Shown here piece by piece: positions 25,453 through 33,956 of a DNA stretch of 64,000 nt. The notes under the pieces are model-generated. The model saw only the letters and a list, made by a program, of their open reading frames with translations. It made no database searches and had not been told where the DNA came from. Both the position numbers and the translations under genes were made by a program. This DNA comes from Balneatrix alpica DSM 16621 (GTDB lineage: Bacteria; Pseudomonadota; Gammaproteobacteria; Pseudomonadales; Balneatricaceae). The DNA lies in NCBI RefSeq assembly GCF_000619885.1, contig NZ_JHUZ01000016.1, positions 46,771-110,770 of the forward strand, written 5' to 3'. The first letter of the stretch is position 1, and each line of letters opens with the position of its first letter.

Positions 25453-25950
25453 ATGTCCATCGAAAACCAAGAAGTCGCCCCGCTTAAATCGGCGGAAGCC
25501 CATGAGCAGGTGTTGGTGACATTACGCCGGATTATCCAGGCGATTGATATCCATTCTCGCAGTCTGAAGAAAAAATCCGGGCTGACCACGCCGCAGTTGT
25601 TAATCCTGCAGGCGATCAAGCAGTTAGGTGTGGTACCTATTCGTGCTTTGGCGGCTCAGGTCAATTTATCCCAGGCGACGGTGACGACCATCATCGATCG
25701 GCTAGAAGTGCAGGGTTTGGTCAGTCGTCAGCGTAGCGCTGAAGATAAACGTAAGGTACATGCGCTTTTAACCGATGCGGGTGATGAGCTGTTAAAGCAG
25801 GCCCCGGCTCCTTTGCAGGAGCACTTTATTGCCCGCTTTAAAGATCTGCCAGACTGGGAGAAGGGTATGTTAGTGGCTGCTCTGCAGCGTTTGGCGGAAT
25901 TGATGAATGCGCCTGAACTGGATGAGTCAGTAGCGGTAGACGAACATTGA
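25453..25950 (+). CDS. MarR-family regulator, osmoadaptation (EctR/CosR) type
   Basis: A 165-aa winged-helix MarR protein. The core helix-turn-helix reads VVPIRALAAQVNLSQATVTT followed by the wing VSRQRSAEDKRKVHALLTDA. The extended N-terminus and the segment RRIIQAIDIHSRSLKKKSGL resemble EctR1/CosR-type repressors, which control ectoine and compatible-solute transport genes. Divergent placement to proXWV supports such a role, with the transporter as the obvious target. The subgroup assignment is inference from sequence flavour and context. A strong terminator follows. Confidence 0.8.
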   Translation: MSIENQEVAPLKSAEAHEQVLVTLRRIIQAIDIHSRSLKKKSGLTTPQLLILQAIKQLGVVPIRALAAQVNLSQATVTTIIDRLEVQGLVSRQRSAEDKRKVHALLTDAGDELLKQAPAPLQEHFIARFKDLPDWEKGMLVAALQRLAELMNAPELDESVAVDEH

Positions 25951-25992
25951 TTGGGGTTGTAAGGGCATCGCTACACCAATAAATGGACGTAG

Positions 25993-26022
25993 AGTAACGC
26001 GCTGATTGGCGCGTTACTTTTT
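25993..26022 (+). terminator. Rho-independent terminator after the MarR-type gene
   Basis: Perfect 10-bp stem AGTAACGCGC / GCGCGTTACT with a 6-base loop followed by TTTTT. Confidence 0.88.
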
Positions 26023-26212
26023 ATTACTGACGCTATCAGTAACCTTGCACTACACTTACACCCCCCGAGTGAGGGTGACTGGGGAGGTCTTGGTAAATGC
26101 GATGGCTACCCTTAGTGATAAAAGTGACCAATAGTCTAGGTTGATTCGTCACTCACCACGTCTCTAGCAACTGGACGTCAGTCCTCTTAGCTTGTTCTGC
26201 AAGGAGCAGCAG

Positions 26213-26575
26213 GTGCAGAAAATCCTTATTGTTGATGACGCCTTATCCATTCTTAATTTGCTCGAATTTACCCTGACCCGCGCTGGTTATCAGGTGGAAA
26301 AGGCCGAGCAGGCCGCTCAGGCGTTAGCCCTGGCGGAGCAGCAGCAGTTTGATTTGATCATTACTGATCGCAGTATGCCGGGAATGGATGGTATTGAATT
26401 GACTCGTGCCCTGCGTGCGCTGCCGAACTGTCAGTTTATTCCTATTCTGATGCTGACCACGGAATCGGCGTTAGAGCGCAAACAGGAAGGCAAAGAGGCG
26501 GGTTTGACTGGCTGGATCGTGAAGCCTTTCCAGCCGCAGGGCTTGCTTGATACGGTCAAGCGTTTACTGGGCTAA
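26213..26575 (+). CDS. Single-domain response regulator (CheY-like receiver)
   Basis: A 120-aa receiver-only protein. The GTG at 26213 is chosen because AAGGAG lies 6 bases upstream; a TTG at 26192 would add seven residues that include the ribosome site. Acidic pocket residues are in KILIVDDALS, the phosphoacceptor Asp is in FDLIITDRSMPGMDG, the switch Thr in ILMLTTES and the conserved Lys in WIVKPFQP. There is no output domain and no histidine kinase nearby. It may act in chemotaxis-like or phosphorelay signalling. The gene is isolated: marR upstream ends with a terminator and cysQ converges. Confidence 0.9.
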   Translation: MQKILIVDDALSILNLLEFTLTRAGYQVEKAEQAAQALALAEQQQFDLIITDRSMPGMDGIELTRALRALPNCQFIPILMLTTESALERKQEGKEAGLTGWIVKPFQPQGLLDTVKRLLG

Positions 26576-26610
26576 TGTTGCCCTTGCCATTTAAGGGGGG
26601 GCACCTCCTG

Positions 26611-27432
26611 CTAAAACATCCCCTCTAACAGTCCCTGCCAGTTTTGTTGCGCATCCCCTACCGCTAAGAAGCCTGGATTAACCAGGCTTTCCCGCTGGTT
26701 ATAACCCAGTGGCTGCCAATCTTGATTCCATACCCGTCCGCCAGCGGCTTCCAGTACGGCTTGAGCCGCAGCCGTATCCCACTCGCTGGTGGGTTGGGGG
26801 CGCATATAGATGTCTCCCAGACCTTCCGCCAGCAAGCAAAACTTCAGTGAGCTGCCCATCGGCAATAGGGTAACCGGTGCCAGGCGTTCTTCTAAGCGTT
26901 CAGCTAAGGCTTGGGCTTGAGGATCTTGATGGCTGCGGCTGGTGAGCAGGGTGACAGGGCGATAGCCCAATACACGGTTGGTTTGCAGCAGCTCTTGCTT
27001 ACCCTGACGGGTGAGTTTGTAGGCACACTGGCCTGGTACCCCCACATAGGTACTGCCGCTAACAGGGACATGGACAATGCCAAGTACCGGACGATTATGC
27101 TGAATCAGGGCAATATTGACGGTGAATTCGTCATTACGCTTGAGGAACTCTTTGGTGCCATCAAGGGGGTCAACCAGCCAGTAGGCGGGCCATTGAGAGC
27201 GTACGGCAAGAGGTGGTTGGGGGCTTTCTTCGCTAATCAGCGGAATATCGGGAGTCAGGCGATGGAGGTTAGCTTCAATCAGCTGGTGGGCGGCCAGGTC
27301 AGCGGCGGTCACCGGTGAGGTATCAGCTTTGTGCTGGGCTTGAATATGGGGTTGTTGATAAATATCCAGAATCGCCTTGCCAGCATCACGACTAATGCTG
27401 GTTAAATGGGGTAACAGCTCAAGTAACTCCAT
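26611..27432 (-). CDS. cysQ: 3'(2'),5'-bisphosphate nucleotidase CysQ
   Basis: A 273-aa inositol-monophosphatase-fold enzyme that hydrolyses 3'-phosphoadenosine 5'-phosphate (PAP) to AMP, protecting sulfate assimilation and RNA turnover. Metal-binding motifs are clear: LISEES near residue 70, WLVDPLDGTKEF near 87-98 and SEWDTAAAQAVLEAAGG near 216-232. Length fits CysQ. It faces yrfG divergently across 203 bp. In pseudomonads nudE commonly lies between cysQ and yrfG; no such gene is present here. Confidence 0.93.
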   Translation of the reverse strand: MELLELLPHLTSISRDAGKAILDIYQQPHIQAQHKADTSPVTAADLAAHQLIEANLHRLTPDIPLISEESPQPPLAVRSQWPAYWLVDPLDGTKEFLKRNDEFTVNIALIQHNRPVLGIVHVPVSGSTYVGVPGQCAYKLTRQGKQELLQTNRVLGYRPVTLLTSRSHQDPQAQALAERLEERLAPVTLLPMGSSLKFCLLAEGLGDIYMRPQPTSEWDTAAAQAVLEAAGGRVWNQDWQPLGYNQRESLVNPGFLAVGDAQQNWQGLLEGMF

Positions 27433-27635
27433 GGCTGGTCCTGTCTCCTCAGGGCCGCTCCATTAGCCTTGTGAGCCTGGGCGGCGGGGTGCTTTATCGT
27501 TATGATGGCGGGCATTATCCCATGCGACCAAAGTTGAAAAAAGCCTGTTGTGTCGACAGCGATGCCCGGTGCTCTTGATATGCCCCGCCTGCGGACTCAG
27601 ATATAGGAAGACAACGCCGTTACCAGGTAGCCGTT

Positions 27636-28289
27636 ATGCTTGATTGGACCACCGTCGACACTGTCATGTTAGACATGGACGGGACGTTGCTGGATTTACA
27701 CTTTGATAGTTACTTTTGGCTGGAGCACCTGCCCAGGCGTTATGCTGAGCTGAAAAACCTGGAGCCGCTATACGCGATCGATATGCTCAATGAGCGCATT
27801 ATGGCGCAGCAAGGCACCCTTAACTGGTATTGCCTTGACTACTGGAGTCAGGAACTGGGGGTCGATATCCTCGCCCTGAAACGAGAGGTGCAGGATAAAA
27901 TCGGCTTTCGCCCGCAGGTGAAGGGTTTTTTGCAGGCACTGCGCAGTGCCGGTATCCGCACTTTGATTGTGACCAATTGCCATCCTGCAGCCGTGACCCT
28001 GAAAATGCAGCAGACCAATCTGGATGCCCTGGTGGATGAGGTGATCATCTCCCACAGCCTGGGTAAACCGAAAGAAGAGCCAAGCTTTTGGGTGGATTTG
28101 CAGGAGATTGAGCCCTTCAACCCCGCCCGTACCCTGTTTATCGATGATAGCTTGCCGGTACTGCGTTCAGCTCAACGCTTTGGCATTGCCCACCTGCTTT
28201 GTATTGCCCAGCCCGATAGCCAGGCCCCTGCGCGTGAACAGCAGGAGTTTCCCAGTTTGCATCACTTCCAAGACTTACTAAAAATCTGA
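27636..28289 (+). CDS. yrfG: GMP/IMP nucleotidase YrfG (HAD family)
   Basis: A 217-aa HAD-superfamily phosphatase with motif I DMDGTLLDLHFDSYFW, motif II TLIVTNCHP, a lysine in HSLGKPKEE and motif IV TLFIDDSLPVLRSA. The N-terminal signature with FDSYFWLEHLPRRYAE is characteristic of YrfG, which dephosphorylates purine nucleoside monophosphates. It is followed six bases later by hslR and then hslO, the same order as in enteric bacteria, which secures the name. Cytoplasmic. Confidence 0.92.
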   Translation: MLDWTTVDTVMLDMDGTLLDLHFDSYFWLEHLPRRYAELKNLEPLYAIDMLNERIMAQQGTLNWYCLDYWSQELGVDILALKREVQDKIGFRPQVKGFLQALRSAGIRTLIVTNCHPAAVTLKMQQTNLDALVDEVIISHSLGKPKEEPSFWVDLQEIEPFNPARTLFIDDSLPVLRSAQRFGIAHLLCIAQPDSQAPAREQQEFPSLHHFQDLLKI

Positions 28290-28294
28290 TACCC

Positions 28295-28711
28295 ATGAGT
28301 AAAACCACATCTTCTGCTGACAGCCTCCAGGTACGCCTGGATAAATGGCTGTGGGCCGCCCGTTTTTTTAAAACCCGTAACCTCGCTAAAGAGGCAATAG
28401 AAGGGGGCAAAGTGCACTATAACGGTGCGCGGGGTAAGCCCAGTCGCCATGTTGAGGTCGGTGCTACCCTGGTGATACGTCAGGGCTTTGATGAAAAAAC
28501 CGTGGTGGTGGAGGGTTTGGCCGAGCAGCGTCGTCCGGCGGTAGAGGCGCAGCAACTGTACCGGGAAACCGAAGACAGTCAGCGCAAGCGTGAGCAGGCG
28601 GCGGCTCAACGCAAAACCGGCGGTGTTTTGGTCAGTGATCATCGCCCCAACAAAAAAGAGCGCCGCCAGCTGGTTCGCTTTAAAGGGGATGTCCGTTCAG
28701 GTCAGGAATAA
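28295..28711 (+). CDS. hslR: Heat-shock S4-domain RNA-binding protein HslR (Hsp15)
   Basis: A 138-aa protein of the Hsp15 family, which binds stalled 50S subunits that carry peptidyl-tRNA and helps recycle them. The S4 RNA-binding domain fills the N-terminal half (VRLDKWLWAARFFKTRNLAK, then GGKVHYNGARGKPSRHVEVG). The C-terminal third is strongly basic (RPNKKERRQLVRFKGDVRSG). It is located between yrfG and hslO, as expected. The start ATG lies 5 bases after the yrfG stop, indicating translational coupling. Confidence 0.94.
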   Translation: MSKTTSSADSLQVRLDKWLWAARFFKTRNLAKEAIEGGKVHYNGARGKPSRHVEVGATLVIRQGFDEKTVVVEGLAEQRRPAVEAQQLYRETEDSQRKREQAAAQRKTGGVLVSDHRPNKKERRQLVRFKGDVRSGQE

Positions 28712-28810
28712 CCGCCTGAGTTTATGTATAATGCCCGCCCCCGGCACCCTTCTTGCTTAATCAGGCTTGGCGGTGGCGGCCTTAAGATTTGCCAGTGGAG
28801 TAGTGTGGGG

Positions 28811-29698
28811 ATGAGTAACCCGGACCAGATTCAACGTTTCGTCTTCGACAATGCCCAGGTGCGTGGCGTGATTACCGGCATACAGGAAAGCTATGCCGAA
28901 GTGCTGAGCCGCGACAGCTATCCCCGTCCTGTGCAGATTCTCCTGGGTGAGTTGCTGGCTGCCTGTGCCCTGTTTAGCACTATTTTGAAATTTGAAGGCC
29001 GTTTGAGTATTCAGGCTCGTACCGAAGGGGCGCTGAAAATGATTCAGGCCGAGTGCAATCACCAGGCCGATTTGCGTGCGATTGCCCGCTGGGAAGGGGA
29101 GATCAGCGACGACGACAGCGCCATCAGCCTGTTGCAACAGGGTGGTCAGATGGCCATTACCATCGAACCGGAGCAGGGACAGCGCTATCAAGGGGTCGTG
29201 GCTCTGGAAGGTGACACCCTTGCTGCCTGCTTGCAGGAATACTTTAATCGTTCTGAACAGCTACCTACCCGTATTCACTTGAGCGCCAATGGTATCGATG
29301 CGGCGGGAATGATGCTGCAGGTACTGCCAGAGTCGGCGGAATCCAGCCAGCAGGATGAAGACTGCTGGAATCGCTTAGACCACCTGGTCGCGACCCTCAG
29401 TGATGAAGAGTTGCTGGGCCTGGATAATGAAACGGTGCTGACGCGCCTGTTCCACGAGGAAGAGGTACGGGTGTTTCCAGTACAGGATTTACGTTTCCAC
29501 TGTGACTGCAGCCGTGAGCGTTGTGGCTCGGCCCTGGTGTCACTGGCACGGGAAGAGCTAGAGGAGATCCTCAGCGAACAACCGGTGCTGGAAGTCAGCT
29601 GCCAGTTCTGCAATGAACGTTATGAATTTGATCGCAGTGATATCGAGGTACTGTTTAACCCAGGTGCGATAGCCGGGGATAACCAGCAGATTCACTGA
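28811..29698 (+). CDS. hslO: Redox-regulated chaperone HslO (Hsp33)
   Basis: A 295-aa holdase activated by oxidative unfolding. The ATG at 28811 (MSNPDQIQRFVF) matches the family; the frame itself is open from 28724. The C-terminal zinc switch is complete: CDC in RFHCDCSRERC and CQFC in VSCQFCNERYEFD. The middle carries the substrate-binding fold (LLGELLAACALFSTILKFEG). A TATAAT-like box at 28727-28732 may give hslO its own promoter in the 99-bp gap after hslR. A strong terminator follows. Confidence 0.95.
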   Translation: MSNPDQIQRFVFDNAQVRGVITGIQESYAEVLSRDSYPRPVQILLGELLAACALFSTILKFEGRLSIQARTEGALKMIQAECNHQADLRAIARWEGEISDDDSAISLLQQGGQMAITIEPEQGQRYQGVVALEGDTLAACLQEYFNRSEQLPTRIHLSANGIDAAGMMLQVLPESAESSQQDEDCWNRLDHLVATLSDEELLGLDNETVLTRLFHEEEVRVFPVQDLRFHCDCSRERCGSALVSLAREELEEILSEQPVLEVSCQFCNERYEFDRSDIEVLFNPGAIAGDNQQIH

Positions 29699-29702
29699 GC
29701 CT

Positions 29703-29739
29703 AAAAGCCTCTGCGTCTACCCGGATGCAGGGGCTTTTT
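29703..29739 (+). terminator. Rho-independent terminator after hslO
   Basis: Twelve-bp stem (AAAAGCCTCTGC against GCAGGGGCTTTT, one wobble pair) with a 12-base loop and a closing T run. Confidence 0.88.
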
Positions 29740-29985
29740 CGTATAGGCAGTTTCGTTTAGAAATTGCTGATGCCGGAATGGAGACAGGCCATTCCAAGAT
29801 GGGGCCCCCAGTCCCTCAGGGACAAGCTCAGTTGGGGGGAAACTTTAGCCTAACTTTGCACAAATTATCAGCCGATCAATGCCGTTTGTGGCATAATGGC
29901 CGGCCATTGCCCAACCCGCCCGCAGAGGCACCCGCAATAATAAGGGCAACCTGAACAAGGCACTCAACACTGGGAAGTCACTAGC

Positions 29986-31548
29986 ATGTCGAAAACGCTT
30001 GACGAGACTACAGAGAACAAAACTCACATTAATTTAACCCTGGCAGAACTGGCTGAATACGCGGTCAAGCGTGGCGAAGGTCGTTTTGCCAGCAACGGCG
30101 CTCTGGTGGTCGAAACCGGTAAGCGCACTGGCCGCTCACCGATGGATCGCTTTATCGTCGAAGAAGCCTCCACCAGTGATCTGATCCACTGGGGGCCGGT
30201 CAACCGTCCTTTCCCTGCCGACAAGTTTGATGCGCTCTGGGATCGGGTAGAAAACTACCTGGCAGATCGCGAAATCTTTGTATCCAACCTGCACGTCGGT
30301 GCGGACCCGCAACACTACCTGCCGGTGAAAATGACCACCCAGACCGCCTGGCAAGGGCTGTTCGGCAACTGCCTGTTTATTCGCCCCAGCGATTACAACC
30401 CCAAAGGTAAAGAAGAGTGGCAAATCCTTAACGCAGCAGGTTTTGAGTGTGTACCTGAGCGTGATGGCACTCATTCCGACGGTTGCGTGATCATCAACTT
30501 TGCCAAGCGCAAAGTGCTGCTGGCGGGTATGCGCTATGCCGGTGAAATGAAAAAGGCCATGTTCTCAGTGCAAAACTTCCTGTTGCCGGAAAAAGACGTG
30601 CTGCCGATGCACTGCTCCGCCAACGTGGGTGAAGAAGGGGATGTGACCCTGTTCTTCGGCCTGTCAGGCACTGGTAAAACCACCCTTTCCGCCGACCCTT
30701 CCCGTTACCTGATTGGTGATGATGAGCATGGCTGGGGCGAGGATGTGGTGTTTAACCTCGAAGGCGGCTGCTACGCCAAATGTATCGACCTGTCCGCTAA
30801 AAATGAGCCAATCATTTGGGACGCGATCAAGTTCGGCGCGGTACTGGAAAACGTGGTGCTGGATGAAAACCGCACCCCGGATTACACCGATGTCTCCCTG
30901 ACCCAGAACACCCGTGCGGCTTATCCGCTGGAGCATGTGGAAAAGCGGGTGGAGGCCAACATGGCCGGTGAGCCGAAGAACATCATCTTCCTCACCTGCG
31001 ATCTGACCGGCGTCTTGCCTCCGGTGGCTATCCTGAGTAAAGAAGCGGCGGCCTATCACTTCCTGTCGGGCTACACTGCCCTGGTTGGCTCCACTGAAAT
31101 GGGTTCCGGCGGTGGGATTAAATCCACCTTCTCTACCTGCTTTGGTGCGCCCTTCTTCCCCCGTCCGGCGGGTGAATATGCGGCTCTGCTGATGAAGCGG
31201 ATTGAAGCCTTCGATTCCAAAGTCTACCTGGTTAACACCGGTTGGACGGGCGGCTCCTACGGTACCGGTAAGCGCTTTAGCATCCCCACCACCCGTGCGG
31301 TGATTGCGGCGATTCAAAGCGGTGCACTGGAAAATGTGGCCACCCAACATCTACCCGGCATTAACCTGCAAGTGCCGGTTGAAGTACCTGGGGTGGACAG
31401 CCAACTGCTGAACCCTCGCGAGACTTGGCAAGACAAGGCGGCGTACGATGCAGCAGCGCAAGAGCTGATTAGCCTCTTTGTGGATAACTTCACCACCAAG
31501 GGCTTTGATGTGCCTGAGGCTGTGATTGCCGCTGGCCCTCAGCGTTAA
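29986..31548 (+). CDS. pckA: Phosphoenolpyruvate carboxykinase (ATP)
   Basis: A 520-aa gluconeogenic enzyme that converts oxaloacetate and ATP to phosphoenolpyruvate, CO2 and ADP. The P-loop (kinase-1a) is [16 protein letters not shown], the kinase-2 motif is LIGDDEHGW, and the substrate loop TGRSPMDRF and the PEPCK-specific segment [16 protein letters not shown] are present. The length is slightly below that of the E. coli enzyme (540 aa). It follows hslO as in enterics and is preceded by a 287-bp region that holds the hslO terminator and presumably the pckA promoter. Confidence 0.96.
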   Translation: MSKTLDETTENKTHINLTLAELAEYAVKRGEGRFASNGALVVETGKRTGRSPMDRFIVEEASTSDLIHWGPVNRPFPADKFDALWDRVENYLADREIFVSNLHVGADPQHYLPVKMTTQTAWQGLFGNCLFIRPSDYNPKGKEEWQILNAAGFECVPERDGTHSDGCVIINFAKRKVLLAGMRYAGEMKKAMFSVQNFLLPEKDVLPMHCSANVGEEGDVTLFFGLSGTGKTTLSADPSRYLIGDDEHGWGEDVVFNLEGGCYAKCIDLSAKNEPIIWDAIKFGAVLENVVLDENRTPDYTDVSLTQNTRAAYPLEHVEKRVEANMAGEPKNIIFLTCDLTGVLPPVAILSKEAAAYHFLSGYTALVGSTEMGSGGGIKSTFSTCFGAPFFPRPAGEYAALLMKRIEAFDSKVYLVNTGWTGGSYGTGKRFSIPTTRAVIAAIQSGALENVATQHLPGINLQVPVEVPGVDSQLLNPRETWQDKAAYDAAAQELISLFVDNFTTKGFDVPEAVIAAGPQR

Positions 31549-31601
31549 TTGATGAGCTAAGCTGCCAGCCCCTGCTGTGTGGGGGATAGCAGAATCCGCT
31601 T

Positions 31602-31634
31602 CAAGCCCTGGCATTGCCGGGGCTTGTGCGTTTT
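31602..31634 (+). terminator. Terminator after pckA
   Basis: Stem CAAGCCC(T)GGC / GCC(G)GGGCTTG with an ATT loop at 31602-31626, followed by TGCGTTTT. It precedes yheT. Confidence 0.75.
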
Positions 31635-31692
31635 ACTGCGCCTACCTTTATTGTGTCCTACTTCTCTTGTGTTAAGTGTCATTGAGGCTCTG

Positions 31693-32697
31693 ATGTCGAC
31701 TGAGGAACACTTTCACCCCCCGTTCTGGTTAACCAATCCCCATCTGCAAACCCTGCTACCGATGTTGTTGCCGCGGCCTGGGTGCCCCGCGCTGCAGCGC
31801 GAGCGCTGGGAACTGGCAGATGGTGACTTTATTGATCTGGACTGGCTACATGAGCCGACAAGCTGTCACCAGCGACCGTCTGACAGCACCCCCTTGGTGG
31901 TGATTTTTCATGGCTTGGAGGGCTGCTCAGGCTCCCACTATGTGCGTGGCCTGCTGAGTCAGCTAGCGCCACTGGGCTGGGGAGCTGTGGTGATGCACTT
32001 CCGTGGTTGCAGTGGGGAGCCTAATCGGTTGGCGCGGGCTTATCACTCCGGTGAAACCAGCGATGCCGCCCAGCTGCTGACGCTGCTGAGGCAGCGCTAT
32101 CCGCACCGCCCGCTGTTGGCGGTAGGATACTCACTGGGGGCCAATATGCTGCTCAAATACCTGGGTGAGCAGGGTAGTGATTGCCCATTACAGGGGGCGA
32201 TAGCCGTGTGTGCGCCTCTGCGCCTGGATTTATGCGCCGAGCAATTACGGCAACCCCAGGCCTGGCTCTACCAGCAGTATCTGCTTCGGCGCATGCGCGC
32301 CAGCCTGCGGCGAAAAATGCAGCAGCAACAGCTTCCTCTATCCCTCACGCCAGAGCAGCTGCCACAGCTGCGGGACTTTTTTGCCTACGATAACCAGGTC
32401 ACGGCCCCCTTACATGGCTTTGCCGATGTCCATCATTACTATCAAGCCTGCTCGGCCCGTCAGTTCCTCAAGGACATTCGCGTACCGACAAGCATGCTGC
32501 AGGCCTACGACGATCCCTTTATGACACCGCAGGTATTACCGGCAGCAGCGGAGCTCAGCGCCAGTACCCAGCTGACCATCAGCCGTTACGGTGGCCATAT
32601 TGGCTTTGTCGACTGGCAGCAGGGGCATTGGCATTTCTGGCTGGATGCTTGGATTCGGCGTCAGCTACAGACGTTGGCATCAATCCAGCCGGGGTGA
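31693..32697 (+). CDS. yheT: YheT-family alpha/beta hydrolase
   Basis: A 334-aa alpha/beta-fold hydrolase. The ATG at 31693 (MSTEEHFHPPFWLTNPHLQT) matches the YheT N-terminus; the open frame upstream contains the pckA terminator and is not coding. The catalytic triad is visible as Ser in AVGYSLGANMLLKYL, Asp in AYDDPFM and His in GGHIGFVD. The oxyanion segment is FHGLEGCSGSHY. YheT is a putative esterase of unknown substrate, conserved in gammaproteobacteria. It converges with lhgO. Confidence 0.9.
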   Translation: MSTEEHFHPPFWLTNPHLQTLLPMLLPRPGCPALQRERWELADGDFIDLDWLHEPTSCHQRPSDSTPLVVIFHGLEGCSGSHYVRGLLSQLAPLGWGAVVMHFRGCSGEPNRLARAYHSGETSDAAQLLTLLRQRYPHRPLLAVGYSLGANMLLKYLGEQGSDCPLQGAIAVCAPLRLDLCAEQLRQPQAWLYQQYLLRRMRASLRRKMQQQQLPLSLTPEQLPQLRDFFAYDNQVTAPLHGFADVHHYYQACSARQFLKDIRVPTSMLQAYDDPFMTPQVLPAAAELSASTQLTISRYGGHIGFVDWQQGHWHFWLDAWIRRQLQTLASIQPG

Positions 32698-32705
32698 GGA
32701 AGCAA

Positions 32706-32731
32706 CAGGATCTGCCGGCAGACAGATCCTG
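32706..32731. terminator. Hairpin between convergent yheT and lhgO
   Basis: Perfect 9-bp stem CAGGATCTG / CAGATCCTG with an 8-base loop in the 51-bp gap between the two stops. Confidence 0.65.
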
Positions 32732-32748
32732 ACCAAGGCTGGACTGCT

Positions 32749-33954
32749 TTAACCCCTGGCCTGCACCAACTCACTGACCTGACTGACAATATGCTTGCCA
32801 ATTGGCAGGGCTGAGGTGGCTGCCGGTGAGGGGGCGTTACAGACCACCAGACTGCGTTCGCTTTTGGCAAACAGGAAGTCATCCACCAGGGAGCCATCCT
32901 TAGCGACCGCTTGGGCACGAATACCCGCCGGATAGGGCTTTAAGTCACTGAGCTGTAATTGCGGGCAGTACTTGCGCACCAGCTCTAAATAACCCGCTTT
33001 GCTCAGGCTGTTTTTCATCTCCTGCAAACCCGGTTTGAGGTTGCGTTTGAGCATCTTCAACAGGCCGGGGTAAGTGAACATCTCCAGGCAGTCGCGCAAG
33101 CTGATATCGGTTTTACGATAACCTTCCCGGGCCAAGGCCAGCACCGCATTGGGGCCGACGGTAACGGTGCCATCGATCATGCGGGTCAGGTGCACGCCGA
33201 GGAAGGGTAAGTCCGGATCGGGAATGGGGTAAATCAGGTGCTGCACAATCTGGTTATGCTGGGGTGGCAGCAGGAAGTATTCACCGCGGAAGGGGATAAT
33301 CTTAAAGTCCGGCTGTTGCCCCAGCATGCGCACGATGCGATCGGCATGCAGGCCGGCGCAGGCCACCAGATAACGGCCATGCAGCGGGCCCTGATTGGTG
33401 GTCAGGCTCACCTCATGGCCGCCTTCGCTGATATTGAAGACTTGGCATTGGTAGCGCACTTCGCCGCCCCCAGCCTGTACCAGCTCGGCCAGTCTTTCAC
33501 AGATACGGGTATAGCTGACGATACCGGTGGAGGGCACCAGAATGGCACCCTCACCGACGATATTCGGCTCTTCCTGGCGTAGGGCCTGGCGATCCAGCAC
33601 TTCAATCGGCAGCTCGTTGGCGCTACAGCGCTCAATCAACCCTTGCATGCGCTGGTGTTCAAGCTCATTGGTGGCGACCAGCAGTTTGCCGCACTCATCG
33701 AAGGCAATGCCGTGTTCACGGCAAAAGGCTTTGGTGGCCACATTGCCTTCTTTACAGAAGCGCGCCTTGAGACTGCCGGGTTTGTAATACACCCCGGCAT
33801 GAATCACCCCTGAGTTATGGCCGGTCTGGTGGCGGGCGGGCCCCGCCTCCTTTTCCAGCACCAGCACCCGCTGACCGGGAAAGGTTTGCTGCAGTTGCCA
33901 GGCGGTGGACAGACCGAGAATACCGCCACCGATAATAATGAAGTCATACACCAT
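32749..33954 (-). CDS. lhgO: L-2-hydroxyglutarate oxidase/dehydrogenase LhgO
   Basis: A 401-aa FAD-dependent enzyme of the DAO family that oxidises L-2-hydroxyglutarate to 2-oxoglutarate and passes electrons to the quinone pool. The FAD loop is IIIGGGILGLSTAWQLQ, with LVLEKEAGPARHQTGHNSGV and HAGVYYKPGSLKARFC, which is the classical LhgO signature. The C-terminus has PAGIRAQAVAKDGSLVDDFL and APSPAATSALPIG. It follows the fused TRAP permease gene by only two bases on the same strand, so uptake and oxidation are probably coupled. In glutarate degradation LhgO works after GlaH, which is not in this window. Confidence 0.93.
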   Translation of the reverse strand: MVYDFIIIGGGILGLSTAWQLQQTFPGQRVLVLEKEAGPARHQTGHNSGVIHAGVYYKPGSLKARFCKEGNVATKAFCREHGIAFDECGKLLVATNELEHQRMQGLIERCSANELPIEVLDRQALRQEEPNIVGEGAILVPSTGIVSYTRICERLAELVQAGGGEVRYQCQVFNISEGGHEVSLTTNQGPLHGRYLVACAGLHADRIVRMLGQQPDFKIIPFRGEYFLLPPQHNQIVQHLIYPIPDPDLPFLGVHLTRMIDGTVTVGPNAVLALAREGYRKTDISLRDCLEMFTYPGLLKMLKRNLKPGLQEMKNSLSKAGYLELVRKYCPQLQLSDLKPYPAGIRAQAVAKDGSLVDDFLFAKSERSLVVCNAPSPAATSALPIGKHIVSQVSELVQARG

Positions 33955-33956
33955 GG

